Below are positions 37,143 through 46,973 of a stretch of 64,000 nucleotides of DNA, one piece after another (position 1 is the first letter of the stretch; each line of letters opens with the position of its first letter). Origin of the DNA: Arenicola marina (lineage: Eukaryota > Annelida > Polychaeta > Arenicolidae); contig OZ025249.1 in NCBI GenBank assembly GCA_964019135.1, positions 5,940,039-6,004,038 on the forward strand, read 5' to 3'. A program made the position numbers and the translations under genes. The notes below the pieces were generated by a model. The model searched no databases and was not told where the DNA came from. It saw only the letters and a program-made list of their open reading frames with translations.

Positions 37143-38825
37143 CGGTTCATTACAATGTTGGATGGCTCTAGCGCTTTAAGGTCTCAGCTCGAGTCTCCCG
37201 CGCCCGGTTCATTACAATGTTGGATGGCTCTAGCGCTTTAAGGTCTCAGCTCAAGTCTCCCGCGCCCAGTTCATTTCAATGTTGGATGGCTCTAGCGCTT
37301 TAAGGTCTCAGCTCGAGTCTCCCGCGCCCTGTTCATTACAATGTTGGATGGCTCTAGCGCTTTAAGGTCTCAGCTCGAGTCTCCCGCGCCCGGTTCATTA
37401 CAATGTTGGATGGCTCTAGCGCTTTAAGGTCTCAGCTCGAGTCTCCCGCGCCCGGTTCATTACAATGTTGGATGGCTCTAGTGCTTTAAGGTCTCAGCTC
37501 AAGTCTCCCGCGCCCAGTTCATTTCAATGTTGGATGGCTCTAGCGCTTTAAGGTCTCAGCTCGAGTCTCCCGCGCCCGGTTCATTACAATGTTGGATGGC
37601 TCTAGCGCTTTAAGGTCTCAGCTCGAGTCTCCCGCGCCCTGTTCATTTCAATATTGGATGGCTCTAACGCTTTAAGGTCTCAGGTCGAGTCTCCCGCGCC
37701 CGGTTCATTACAATGTTGGATGGCTCTAGCGCTTTAAGGTCTCAGCTCGAGTCTCCCGCGCCCGGTTCATTACAATGTTGGATGGCTCTAGCGCTTTAAG
37801 GTCTCAGCTCAAGTCTCCCGCGCCCAGTTCATTTCAATGTTGGATGGCTCTAGCGCTTTAAGGTCTCAGCTCGAGTCTCCCGCGTCCTGTTCATTACAAT
37901 GTTGGATGGCTCTAGCGCTTTAAGGTCTCAGCTCGAGTCTCCCGCGCCCGGTTCATTACAATGTTGGATGGCTCTAGCGCTTTAAGGTCTCAGCTCGAGT
38001 CTCCCGCGCCCGGTTCATTACAATGTTGGATGGCTCTAGCGCTTTAAGGTCTCAGCTCAAGTCTCCCGCGCCCAGTTCATTTCAATGTTGGATGGCTCTA
38101 GCGCTTTAAGGTCTCAGCTAGAGTCTCCCGCGCCCGGTTCATTACAATGTTGGATGGCTCTAGCGCTTTAAGGTCTCAGCTCAAGTCTCCCGCGCCCAGT
38201 TCATTTCAATGTTGGATGGCTCTAGCGCTTTAAGGTCTCAGCTCGAGTCTCCCGCGCCCAGTTCATTACAATGTTGGATGGCTCTAGCGCCTTAAGGTCT
38301 CAGCTCGAGTCTCCCGCGCCCAGTTCATTACAATGTTGGATGGCTCTAGCGCTTTAATGTCTCAGCTCGAGTCTCCCGCGCCCAGTTCATTACAATGTTG
38401 GATGGCTCTAGCGCTTTAAGGTCTCAGCTCGAGTCTCCCGCGCCCAGTTCATTACAATGTTGGATGGCTCTAGCGCTTTAAGGTCTCAGCTCGAGTCTCC
38501 CGCGCCCAGTTCATTACAATGGTGGATAGCTCTAGCGCTTTTAGGTCTCAGCTCGAGTCTCCCGCGCCCGGTTCATTACAATGTTGGATGGCTCTAGCGC
38601 TTTAAGGTCTCAGCTCGAGTCTCCCGCGCCCAGTTCATTACAATGTTGGATGGCTCTAGCGCTTTAAGGTCTCAGCTCGAGTCTCCCGCGCCCGGTTCAT
38701 TACAATGTTGGATGGCTCTAGCGCTTTAAGGTCTCAGCTCGAGTCTCCCGCGCCCGGTTCATTACAATGTTGGATGGCCCTAGCGCTTTAAGATTCTTAG
38801 CTCGAGGCTCCCGGCCCAGTGCATT

Positions 38826-39270
38826 ATTTTGTTTTTCTTCTCGTTTGTATTTACGTCGTGCTTTTGCAAGTAATCTAATTGAATAATAAACCAATAATCT
38901 AATAAATCTAACAGGATAAGGGACTTACAACATTTTCTGCACAAACTTACACAGTTTTTTTCAGGTATATCAAGGTAGAGAGGATGAGATATGCCTCCAG
39001 GAGTACGCCGCTACTCTTCGTGATAAAAGACAACCGATCTCTATGCTGCACAAACTTAGACATTTGCATAGGTGTAGTTCTGGTGTAATCCTATAAATCC
39101 TATAAAATACGTTAAAAACATGTTTATATGCACCCATCGCCCCTTCTAGGACGGGTGCGCCAACTTGACTGATACATTACCTGTTATAAGCTGACCGTCG
39201 GGAGCTGTTTTAACCTGTGTTGAAAATACAAATATCTGACATAAATGTCTAAATGGATTCAACTAGGCCA
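38826..39270 (+). repeat. Copy A, right flank of the 62-bp array
   Basis: Bases 38,826-38,940 match B at about 49,335-49,445 (ttctcgtttgtatttacg and the following AT-rich text). Bases 38,962-39,270 match B 50,386-50,740, including 'gcacccatcgccccttctag'. About 940 bp that lie between these two segments in B are absent, including the zinc-finger LINE tail. A short piece of the possible recombinase fossil is present at about 38,965-39,085. Confidence 0.85.
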
Positions 39271-42205
39271 ACTATTCAACTATTACTATAGCCCGAGTAA
39301 TTACCCCTAAACCCCTTGCAATCTTGCCTTTAATGTATTGTAGGTGTTCTTTCGAGAGCAGGCTACTATCGAGTTGAACCCCTAAAAACTTTATGCATGA
39401 GACCTGCTCAATAGCATGACCCGAAATTTGTACTTTGCATAAAAGAGACATTTTTTTACGAGGGGATTTAAAGATCATAAATTTGGTTTTGCTAAGATTA
39501 AGTGTTAATTTATTAACCTGGAGCCAATGCTTAATTTTTTCCAACTCTAAGTTTACTATTTGGATCATCTTTTCAATGTCATTCCCCGTAATAAAAAAGT
39601 TTGAATCGTCTGCAAATAGTATACTAAACAGTTTGCTAGTCAGAGATGCTAAGTCATTTATGTAAACGAGGAATAAAAGTGGTCCAAGAACAGAGCCTTG
39701 CGGGATTCCGCAGTTTATGTTTAATTTCTCGGAGTTAGCCCCATCGTATTCAACATATTGTTCCCTGTCAAAAAGGTAACTTTTAAACCAGTCTAATGCA
39801 ATACCTCTGATACCGTATCTTTCTAATTTTAAAAATAAGATATTGTGATTAACGGTATCGAATGCTTTAGAAAAATCTAAGAAAATGCCGATTGCCGATT
39901 CCCCCCTATCTAAGGCAGATGATATTTTATCAACTAGTAGTATCAAAGCCAAAGTTGTTGAATGTTTGGGTCTGAAACCAAACTGGTGGTCATGTAACAA
40001 ATGGTGTTTGTTTATAAAATCCAGTAGCCTATTATACATTACCTTTTCAAATATCTTTGAAATAGTAGGAAGGACTGATACGGGTCTATAATTGGTGAAC
40101 ATCTTCTTATCCCATGCCTTAAATATTGGAATCACTTTCGCAATTTTTAATTCGTTGGGAAAGTAGCCTTGGGAGAATGATAGATTGATAACATGATGCA
40201 ACGGTTCAGTCAGATGAGGAATGATATTTTTGATAATTTTCGGACCAATGGAATCCCAGCCAGACGAACCATTCTTTAGTGATCCCATAATGCTATAAAT
40301 GTCATCATTGGTAACCGGATCAAGAAAAAGAGTGTGGGAATTTACCTTATCGAGAAAGGCCAATGGTGTATCATTCGTGTTAGGAATGTTTTTACTCAGG
40401 GTGCTTCCGATATTTACGAAGAATTGGTTAAACCCATTGGTAATGTCTCTTCGATCCGAGATAAGGCAGTCATTTTTTATAAAAGTAGTTTGCTTTTTAA
40501 TGCACTTATTACGATTAATTACTTCCTTAATCGTTTTCCAGATTTTAAATAGATTTCCCTGGTTAGTTTTAATTTGATTCTGGTAGTGACGTTTCTCTGC
40601 TTCCCTAAGTGTATGTAGTAGCTTATTTTTATACGTTTTATATTCCTTTGCATATAATTCGTTTTTAAGTGATCGACTTCGAAGATAAAGTTTATTTTTC
40701 ATTTTAATAGAGTTCTTTAACCCATTAGTCAGCCAGGGTTTTCTACTTTTGTATTTGGAAGACGAGGATACCAGTGGAAAGCAGCACTCATAGTGTTGAC
40801 ATAATGTGCTATGGAGTTTCGTAAATGCATCTTGAGTATTAGTCTCTTCTAATGTGTCCTGCCAATTTTGCATCGCGATAACGCTTACAAACTCAGATAT
40901 ATTTTTTCTACTAAAGTTTCTTCTCGGTACAACCTGTTTGTTCGCCACTTCTCGGCAATATTTCGAAATCAGAAATATTGGGAAATGATCTGTTATATCA
41001 GTGTACATAATACCCAGCAGTGTTTGATTGACATTCGGATCATTCGTGAATATGTTATCAATGAGTGTCGCAGTTGTCTTGGTCACTCTTGTAGGTTTGC
41101 TTATCACAGGCAAGAGTGAATGACTAAACATCAGATTTACAAAATCAGATGTGGCTTTATGAGACTCATTATTGAGCAAATTAATATTGAAATCACCAGT
41201 GAGATAAATTAATTTTCCCTCTGTATCTAGGTTTTGCGACACATCTATCATAATTTCGTTAAATATATCTATGCTTGTGTCGGGCGGACGATATATAACA
41301 CCAACGATGACATTTCTTCCAGTATTAGAGCTACACTTGTCTATCTCAATAAATAATGCTTCTATGTTATCGTTAAATATCTCAAGCTCTTTTCTAACCC
41401 AAAAAGTTATATGTTCCTTGATTAAAAAGGAAATCCCTCCACCTCTTCTATCTGTTCGGTAGTTATTTACCGAAGTATAACCAGCCATGCCATTAAGATC
41501 AACGTTGTATTCGTGACACCAGGTTTCTGTCAACGCGAAAATGGAAAAGTCATGGTTCAAATTACTCAAATAAGATTTAAAGTTTGTAAAATTATTCTGC
41601 ATACCCCTAATATTCATGTGCATAATTGATAACATCGAATGATCGAGTTTTAAATCATTACAGTCGGAATTGAAGCCTTCTTCTAAATAATAGTTACATT
41701 GCAACCCGCTAAACATAGATTCAGGATAGAAATGTACATCAGGATCCGCGTCGTACAGAGGTGAATCACATTCATTATTTAGTTCGAATGGGTTAAATAA
41801 TTGTTCATCTAGTACTTGCAATGGGATATCAAGATTATTCGTCTGGTTTAGCGTTACTATTGCGATAAAATCATTATCATTGTCAATATTATTGAATGGA
41901 AATATATCTGACAAACATGTTACGCAATACCATATATCTCTACCCCGATTATTACCACCCAGATCATCGCGATTTAAGTGAGATAGACAATTTAAGTGAT
42001 AAGTAAGGTTGCATACAGAACATGTGACTTGATAACAATGACCAAGAACTGTTTTGCTACAAACCGGGCAAATTGGTTTATGAGACATAATAAATCGGAT
42101 CAGCGTACAGTTGGCGCGAACACTTACTAATGGGCCGAACATATTTAACATGAAACGAAACGATAATTTGAACTATAAACATTACAGAATGTACATATGT
42201 ACACG
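39271..42205 (-). mobile_element. 3'-truncated LINE replacing 2.24 kb of copy A
   Basis: Copy A matches B up to 39,270 / 50,740 and again from about 42,206 / 52,985. Between these points A has this LINE where B and C have 2.24 kb of other sequence. The low-coordinate end carries a short 'caactattcaactattacta' stutter, which could be a residual 3' tail. No target duplication or 3' untranslated region is visible. LINEs usually lose their 5' end, so loss of the 3' end suggests capture of a fragment or a later deletion. Confidence 0.75.
39272..42151 (-). CDS. LINE ORF2-like protein: PHD finger, endonuclease, reverse transcriptase (959 aa)
   Basis: Protein of a CR1/L2-like non-LTR retrotransposon, which nicks target DNA and copies its RNA into the break. 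A Cys4-His-Cys3 PHD-type finger occupies residues 28-79 (CPVC, TCSVC, YHLNC, WYCVTC). An apurinic-type endonuclease runs from about 173 to 390 (NIRG, LTETW, a GGG turn, GDFN, a DH pair). The reverse transcriptase spans about 620-920 (LDFSKAFDTV, GIPQGSVLGP, catalytic FADD at 846-849, IKFLGV). The frame opens at 42,151, but Met22 at 42,088, just before the finger, is the likelier start. The frame is open through all three domains. It breaks off after GVITRA, where LINE proteins normally continue with a thumb and C-terminal region, so the 3' part is missing. CR1-like is an inference from domain order and motifs. Confidence 0.92.
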   Translation of the reverse strand: MLNMFGPLVSVRANCTLIRFIMSHKPICPVCSKTVLGHCYQVTCSVCNLTYHLNCLSHLNRDDLGGNNRGRDIWYCVTCLSDIFPFNNIDNDNDFIAIVTLNQTNNLDIPLQVLDEQLFNPFELNNECDSPLYDADPDVHFYPESMFSGLQCNYYLEEGFNSDCNDLKLDHSMLSIMHMNIRGMQNNFTNFKSYLSNLNHDFSIFALTETWCHEYNVDLNGMAGYTSVNNYRTDRRGGGISFLIKEHITFWVRKELEIFNDNIEALFIEIDKCSSNTGRNVIVGVIYRPPDTSIDIFNEIMIDVSQNLDTEGKLIYLTGDFNINLLNNESHKATSDFVNLMFSHSLLPVISKPTRVTKTTATLIDNIFTNDPNVNQTLLGIMYTDITDHFPIFLISKYCREVANKQVVPRRNFSRKNISEFVSVIAMQNWQDTLEETNTQDAFTKLHSTLCQHYECCFPLVSSSSKYKSRKPWLTNGLKNSIKMKNKLYLRSRSLKNELYAKEYKTYKNKLLHTLREAEKRHYQNQIKTNQGNLFKIWKTIKEVINRNKCIKKQTTFIKNDCLISDRRDITNGFNQFFVNIGSTLSKNIPNTNDTPLAFLDKVNSHTLFLDPVTNDDIYSIMGSLKNGSSGWDSIGPKIIKNIIPHLTEPLHHVINLSFSQGYFPNELKIAKVIPIFKAWDKKMFTNYRPVSVLPTISKIFEKVMYNRLLDFINKHHLLHDHQFGFRPKHSTTLALILLVDKISSALDRGESAIGIFLDFSKAFDTVNHNILFLKLERYGIRGIALDWFKSYLFDREQYVEYDGANSEKLNINCGIPQGSVLGPLLFLVYINDLASLTSKLFSILFADDSNFFITGNDIEKMIQIVNLELEKIKHWLQVNKLTLNLSKTKFMIFKSPRKKMSLLCKVQISGHAIEQVSCIKFLGVQLDSSLLSKEHLQYIKGKIARGLGVITRAIVIVE

Positions 42206-42529
42206 TAAAATGAGCCACAGGGAAACAAATAGGACCGACGTAGCGACTGAGCACACAGCTGGTCCCATTGGAAACACGGACACGACGTCTGCTCACAGCG
42301 TGGCGTTTCATTAACCTTGACCTTCGTGGTGGCCTCTCGCTCCATTTCCCGCGACGAGAGAGTGACGACTTCGACCTTCCGCCAAACCCCAGGAGAGCGC
42401 GGAACAAGGCTGCGGAATGACCACGCTTATTGGGGCTGAAAGGCCCTGTGGCTGGCCCTTCCTTAGAGCTCCATTCCAGACGTCTCTCGATAAGTCAAAG
42501 ACAGATACTCGCATTCAGCATTTAGTAGG
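42206..42529 (+). repeat. Copy A, segment shared with the ends of B and C
   Basis: Closely matches 52,985-53,305 in B and 63,870-64,000 in C (for example 'aacaaataggaccgacgtag'). Open frames on the minus strand begin MEREATTKVKVNETPRCEQT in all three copies. The downstream parts differ between copies and resemble no known family. Confidence 0.85.
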
Positions 42530-44300
42530 CCAGCTAAGGTCAGTTAGGGCCAGTTAGGGCCAGTTACGTCCAGTTGGGCCAGGTAGGGGTCAGGCAGTGT
42601 GGGTCAGTTAGGACCAGCCAGGGGTCAGGCAGTGTGGGCCAGTTAGGGCCAGTCAGGAGTCAGACAGTGTGGGCCAGTTAGGGCCAGTTAAGGCCAGTTA
42701 GGGCCAGTCAGGAGTCAGGCAGTGTGGGCCAGTTAGGGCCAGTTAAGGCCAGTTAGGGCCAGTCAGGGCCAGTCAGGGCCAGTTAGAGCCAGTTAAGGGT
42801 CAGGCAATGTGGGCCAGTTAGGGCCAGTCAGGGCCAGTTAAGGCTAGTTAGGGCCAGTCAGGGCCAGTCAGGGCCAGTTAGGGCCAGTCAGGGGTCAGGC
42901 AGTGTGGGCCAGTTAGGGCCAGTCAGGGCCAGTTAGGGCCAGTTAGGGCCAGTCAGGGCCAGTTAGGGCTAGTCAGGGCCAATCAGGGCCAGTTAGGGCC
43001 AGTCAGGGCCAGTTAGGGCCAGTTAGGGCCAGTCAGGGCCAGTAAGGGCTAGTCAGGGCCAATCAGGGCCAGTTAGGGCTAGTCAGGACTAATCAGGGCC
43101 AGTTAGGGCCAGTCAGGGCCAGTTAGGGCCAGTCAGGGCCAGTTATGGCCAGTCAGGGGTCAGGCAGTGTGGGCCAGTTAGGGCCAGTCAGGGCCAGGTA
43201 GGGCAAGTTAGGGCCAGTCAGGGCCAGTTAGGGCCAGTCAGGGGTCAGGCAGTGTGGGCCAGTTAGGACCAGTCGGGGTTCAGGCAGTATGGGGCAGTTA
43301 GGGCCAGTCAGGGCGAGCCAGGGCCAGTTAGGGCCAGTCAGGGGTCAGCCAGTGTGGGCCAGTTAGGGCCAGTCAGGGGTCAGGCAGTGTGGGCCAGTAA
43401 GGGCCAGTCAAGGACAGTCAGGGCCAGTCAGGGCCAGTTAGGGCCAGTCAGGGGTCAGCCAGTGTGGGCCAGTTAGGGCCAGTCAGGGGTCAGGCAGTGT
43501 GGGCCAGTAAGGGCCAGTCAAGGACAGTCAGGGCCAGTCAGGGCCAGTTAGGGCCAGTCAAGGGTCAGGCAGTGTGGGCCAGTTAGGGCCAGTCAGGGCC
43601 AGTCAGGACCAGTTAGGGCCAGTTGGGGCCAGTTACGGGTCAGGCAGTGTGGGCCAGTTAGGGCCTGTTAGGGCCAGTTAGGGCTAGTCAGGGCCAATCA
43701 GGGCTAGCTAGGGCCAGTCGGGGCCAGTTAGGGCCAGTTAGGGCCAGTCAGGGCCAGTTAGGGCTAGTCAGGGCCAATCAGGGCGAGTCAGGGCTAGTCA
43801 GGGCCAGTTAGGGCCAGTCAGGGGTCAGGCAGTGTAGGCCAGCTAGGGCCAGTCAGGGGTCAGGCAGTGTGGGCCAATTATGGTCAGTCAGGGCCAGTTA
43901 GGGCCAGTCAGGGGTCAGGCAGTGTGGGCCAGTTAGGGCCAGTCAGGGGTCAGGCAGTGTGGGCCAGTCAGGGGTCAGGCAGTGTGGGCCAGTTAGGGCC
44001 AGTCAGGGATCAGGCAGTGTGGGCCAGTTAGGGCCAGTCAGGGGTCAGGCAGTGTGGGCCAGTTAGGGCCAGTCAGGGGTCAGGCAGTGTGGGGCCAGTC
44101 AGGGGTCAGGCAGTGTGAGCCAGTTAGGGCCAGTCAGGGGTCAGGCAGTGTGGGCCACTTAGGGCCAGTCAGGGGTAAGGCAGTGTGGGCCAGTTAGAGC
44201 CAGTCAGGGGTCAGGCAGTGTGGGCCACTTAGGGCCAGTCAGGGATCAGGCAGTGTGGGCCAGTTAGGGCCAGTCAGGGGTCAGGCAGTGTGGGCCAGTT
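42530..44300 (+). repeat. G-rich 10-bp minisatellite with 35-bp higher-order unit
   Basis: Basic units gggccagtta and gggccagtca alternate, interrupted by a 15-base ggggtcaggcagtgt. Towards the right (about 43,880-44,300) these settle into a 35-bp composite of two 10-mers plus the 15-mer. A GGG triplet recurs about every 10 bases on the plus strand. Copy B keeps only about five units at 53,306-53,355, with the same 'agttacgtccagtt' variant near the start of both. Confidence 0.95.
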
Positions 44301-44305
44301 ATGGC

Positions 44306-44780
44306 CATATCATTCCATGTAATACTTCTTCAAATTGAACCGAACAGTGTTTTTTACCGACGGAGAGACAATCTTGGCCGTCCCGGTGAATCGGCTTTAT
44401 CTAAAAATAGCGTAAACTCGTTGAATTCTATCTTTTGGAACATTAGCGATGATTCCATGTCATATCTCTTGTTCACATTAAACAGAAGGCTGTTCTCACC
44501 GAATTGCAGACTATGTTAGCCAGTGAAGTGAATAAATTGTTTTTATCACAGCATTACCGCGGCAGTCAGAAGCACAGGGATGTCCTTAAAATACATACCG
44601 ACCTAGCAGCTGGACACCTGAGATATTCAAAACCTATTGACATATGACATTTTAAGACATAATCTGGTGGGCTTTGGATTAATCAGAGCACGAACGTTCA
44701 TGATTTATGCCACGTTTGACCTTTAAACTTACTTGGTAACACACGGGGCAGGTTAGAAACAATCAGTATGATGCATTATT
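44306..44780 (+). repeat. Interspersed repeat shared with 57,155-57,415
   Basis: Shares 'cattccatgtaatacttctt' and later landmarks (atagcgtaaac, gaagtgaataaa, cagtcagaag, ggcaggttag, atgcatta) with 57,160-57,410, with insertions and deletions. A related 'ggaacattagcgatgattccatgt' lies at about 44,436 and, as a variant, at about 56,738, just left of a LINE tail. No coding signal. Confidence 0.75.
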
Positions 44781-46298
44781 TCATTTATCGTAGACCTGCC
44801 TGAGAAGTCGTTACCATATTTGCACAAAATGATGAGTTAGCAGGTACCGTAACCACCAAGATGGCTCTTAAAATTATCTACAACAAATCCCAAATTATCT
44901 GAGGGCAAGTATGAACTTTATGCAATGGCCATTCGTTTGCATTGTTCGTGGTTTGAAGACGCATCGTGGCGTTTTTCGGGGTCCCCTATCTCATAGGGCC
45001 ATAGTGGCCGGCGCCTAAATACAATCTTAATGGTCATTTGCGCTCAAGTTCAAGGTTTTTACTACAATAGGATGGCGCAGAATACAGGACCGGCTCGCAT
45101 TGCGTGGCTGGCTGGTCTGCCGCGGTTGTCTGGGACGGCTGATTTCAGCACGGAGGCTGGATAGGGCCCGCCCCCCCCCACCCCGTCGGCGGGCGACGCC
45201 TGGACCTTTATCACGTGGACTATATCTGGACATTGCTCCGGTACAAAGTGCCTGGTAGCCATGTTAACCGATTCCAGAAGTGTACGCGGAAGTGGTCAAT
45301 ACATTTGGCTTCCTCTGGGCGCCCGATGCTGGGAACGAGGCGTCTGGGGGAAGAGCTAGGTGGGGGAGGATGAGGGGTGGGGGGGGGGGGGGTGGTGATG
45401 AGCGTCATTGTGTAGGGGAGAGGGGGTGCCTAGGGCCGGCCGAGATGTACGTGGGTAGGGGTAGATGTAGAACCTGACGGTGACGTCATAGAGTTTTAAG
45501 TCTTTGTATTAACGCCTTGCCCTGGTGCTGAGAGAGCAATTGAGATCCGAGTGATCAGTGAGCTACTTTATGAGTGCCCTGCCCGGTAATTTACCCCGAG
45601 TTCATCACGGCTAAATCCCGCTGCTTAGCCAATCCCTTTCCTCAAAGCGACCCCTCCCTCTAGCCTTCCCCACTGTGACCCCTCCCACTAACCTAACCCA
45701 CGCCTGGCCAGGTGAGCGATTCGGAGGGAGCAGTCCATGCAAGTGTTTGTAGATGTGCGAAACAGGACGGTGTCTGAGAAGGCGGGGTGGAAGGGGGGGG
45801 GATGAGGGGAGGCGGGGATATTTGCGGCCGCCGGATCCCGCCCATTAAGGCAAGACCCCACGCCCCCCACACACCCCGCCCCCAAGTGCTGCCACGAGGC
45901 GCCCGGGTGGCTAACAGAGGAGAAAATTGGACACCCAGACAAACTTGTGTGGGATAAAGACTGCTTTGTTGCCTGGATCTGGACACCCTCTCCCTCTCCA
46001 ACACACCCTCCCCCTCCCCTCCACAGCTCCAATTGTATTCCCTCCCACACACTCAACGCTGACCGCTCGTTTCCAGTGCTACTGGGTATTGGGTGACAGC
46101 GGACCGTGGAGCTGGTCGCGAACAACAGATGGACGGCATTATCTTTGCATTATTGCACAACCATGAGGTCGACGGTGGCGACCCGCCGCGGCATGGATGG
46201 CACTAGTGGAGAATGGTAGCGTCTCACCACCACAGCTCTGTGCGGAGCAACCAAGCTTGTAGGGGGGGGGGGGGAGGGGGTTCCTGGGAGGCCAGAAT
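44781..46298. other. Spacer between copies A and B, no gene recognised
   Basis: Mixed to GC-rich DNA with a G15 run at about 45,378-45,392, C-rich text near 45,640-45,690 and G runs near 45,796 and 46,261. Overlapping open frames of up to 145 codons around 45,690-46,125 are low-complexity (Pro, Ser, Gly) products of the GC-rich text and match no family I know. Confidence 0.5.
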
Positions 46299-46583
46299 CG
46301 CGGCAGTAAATATGTGTTGGTGAGGCAGCCGTTGCTATGTCGACCCGATGCCATACCCTTTAGGCCTGATCAGGGCCGTCCCCTTTCCCTCGAAAAGGCA
46401 ACCGCAATGGATGGGTCAACGGCGTTGCCGGTTATGGCATATGAGACTCGTTTCCTCCCCTTATTGTGGGTTGTATGAGCATATTATACCATGTGGGTAG
46501 GTTCAGGACCGTGGCAGGACCGCCACCACGCCTAACTCCCACAGCTGTATCCAAAACTGATATGGCCCTGTTACTTACCAAAA

Positions 46584-46973
46584 CTAAGCAGCGCGAAGAG
46601 AGGGGGAGGGGGTAAGGCGACATTGTGTGGACTCGACACAAGGATTAATGTTATGAATGTCACGTGGTGTGGCCGTAAAGCACTGGTGGTCGTGAGCATT
46701 CATATAAATGCGCCTGAACGCCGTCGTGTAATGGATTATGGTAAATAAAGAGATATGACACTTTGGCTTGGAGTGCACACACTGTGAGGCGCCACGTTTC
46801 CCCATGCCTGGACCCATAATGCAATTCCACAGGGCAACAATGAATGCTACGTTCATGGCGGTTTCGTGACCGATTTTCTGATCTCGAGGGTGTGGGAGAG
46901 AACACGTGCTGGCGTGAGAGTTTGTGAAATATGAGTTAGACTCGGGGTAAAGAGGGAAGGCTGAGCAGATCAC
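46584..46973 (-). other. Open frame shared by B and C, function unknown (129 aa)
   Basis: A frame whose counterpart lies within a longer frame at 57,766-58,320 in C. The shared part begins ICSAFPLYPESNSYFTNSHA. The copies differ by a 6-base deletion in C that keeps the frame (two residues lost) and by substitutions. Composition is rich in His, Cys and Ser, and no domain is recognisable. The frame does not stay open over the same limits in both copies. Given the high DNA identity this is weak evidence for coding. Confidence 0.15.

Larger units (their letters stand above)
18989..38825 (+). repeat. 62-bp satellite, about 320 units, derived from a LINE 3' region
   Basis: Head-to-tail array of a 62-bp unit running atgttggatggctctagcgc, then tttaaggtctcagctcgagt, then ctcccgcgcccagttcatta, then ca. 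Units are highly alike and almost all exactly 62 bp. Recurrent variants are cggttc for cagttc, tttccc for ctccc, gtggat for ttggat, cttttagg with catctcg, and tcaagtc for tcgagtc. Nearly every unit has a CTCGAG and an AGCGCT site and about four CpGs. The left flank (ttactgtataact...atcacaatgttg) and right flank (ttctcgtttgtatttacg) are the sequences that bracket a single unit-length segment in copies B and C. No open frames cross it. Confidence 0.97.

Noticed and set aside
18989-38825. tRNA-like internal promoter (gctcgagtc resembling a B box) in the 62-bp unit, suggesting a SINE array
   Set aside because: The A-box match is poor, the spacing of about 20 bases is too short, and the single-copy form lies in a LINE 3' region.
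18989-38825. CENP-B box in the 62-bp unit as evidence for a centromere
   Set aside because: Neither strand has the required TTCG plus CGGG spacing. A centromeric role cannot be read from the sequence.
39435-42314. Plus-strand open frames opposite the LINE protein
   Set aside because: Shadows of the 959-codon minus-strand frame.
42530-44300. Telomere repeats, because ttaggg occurs many times
   Set aside because: ttaggg arises only at the join of cagtta and gggcc units. There are no consecutive TTAGGG repeats.
45688-46125. 145-codon and 119-codon overlapping frames on the minus strand
   Set aside because: Low-complexity products of GC-rich DNA, open in two frames at once, with no recognisable domain.
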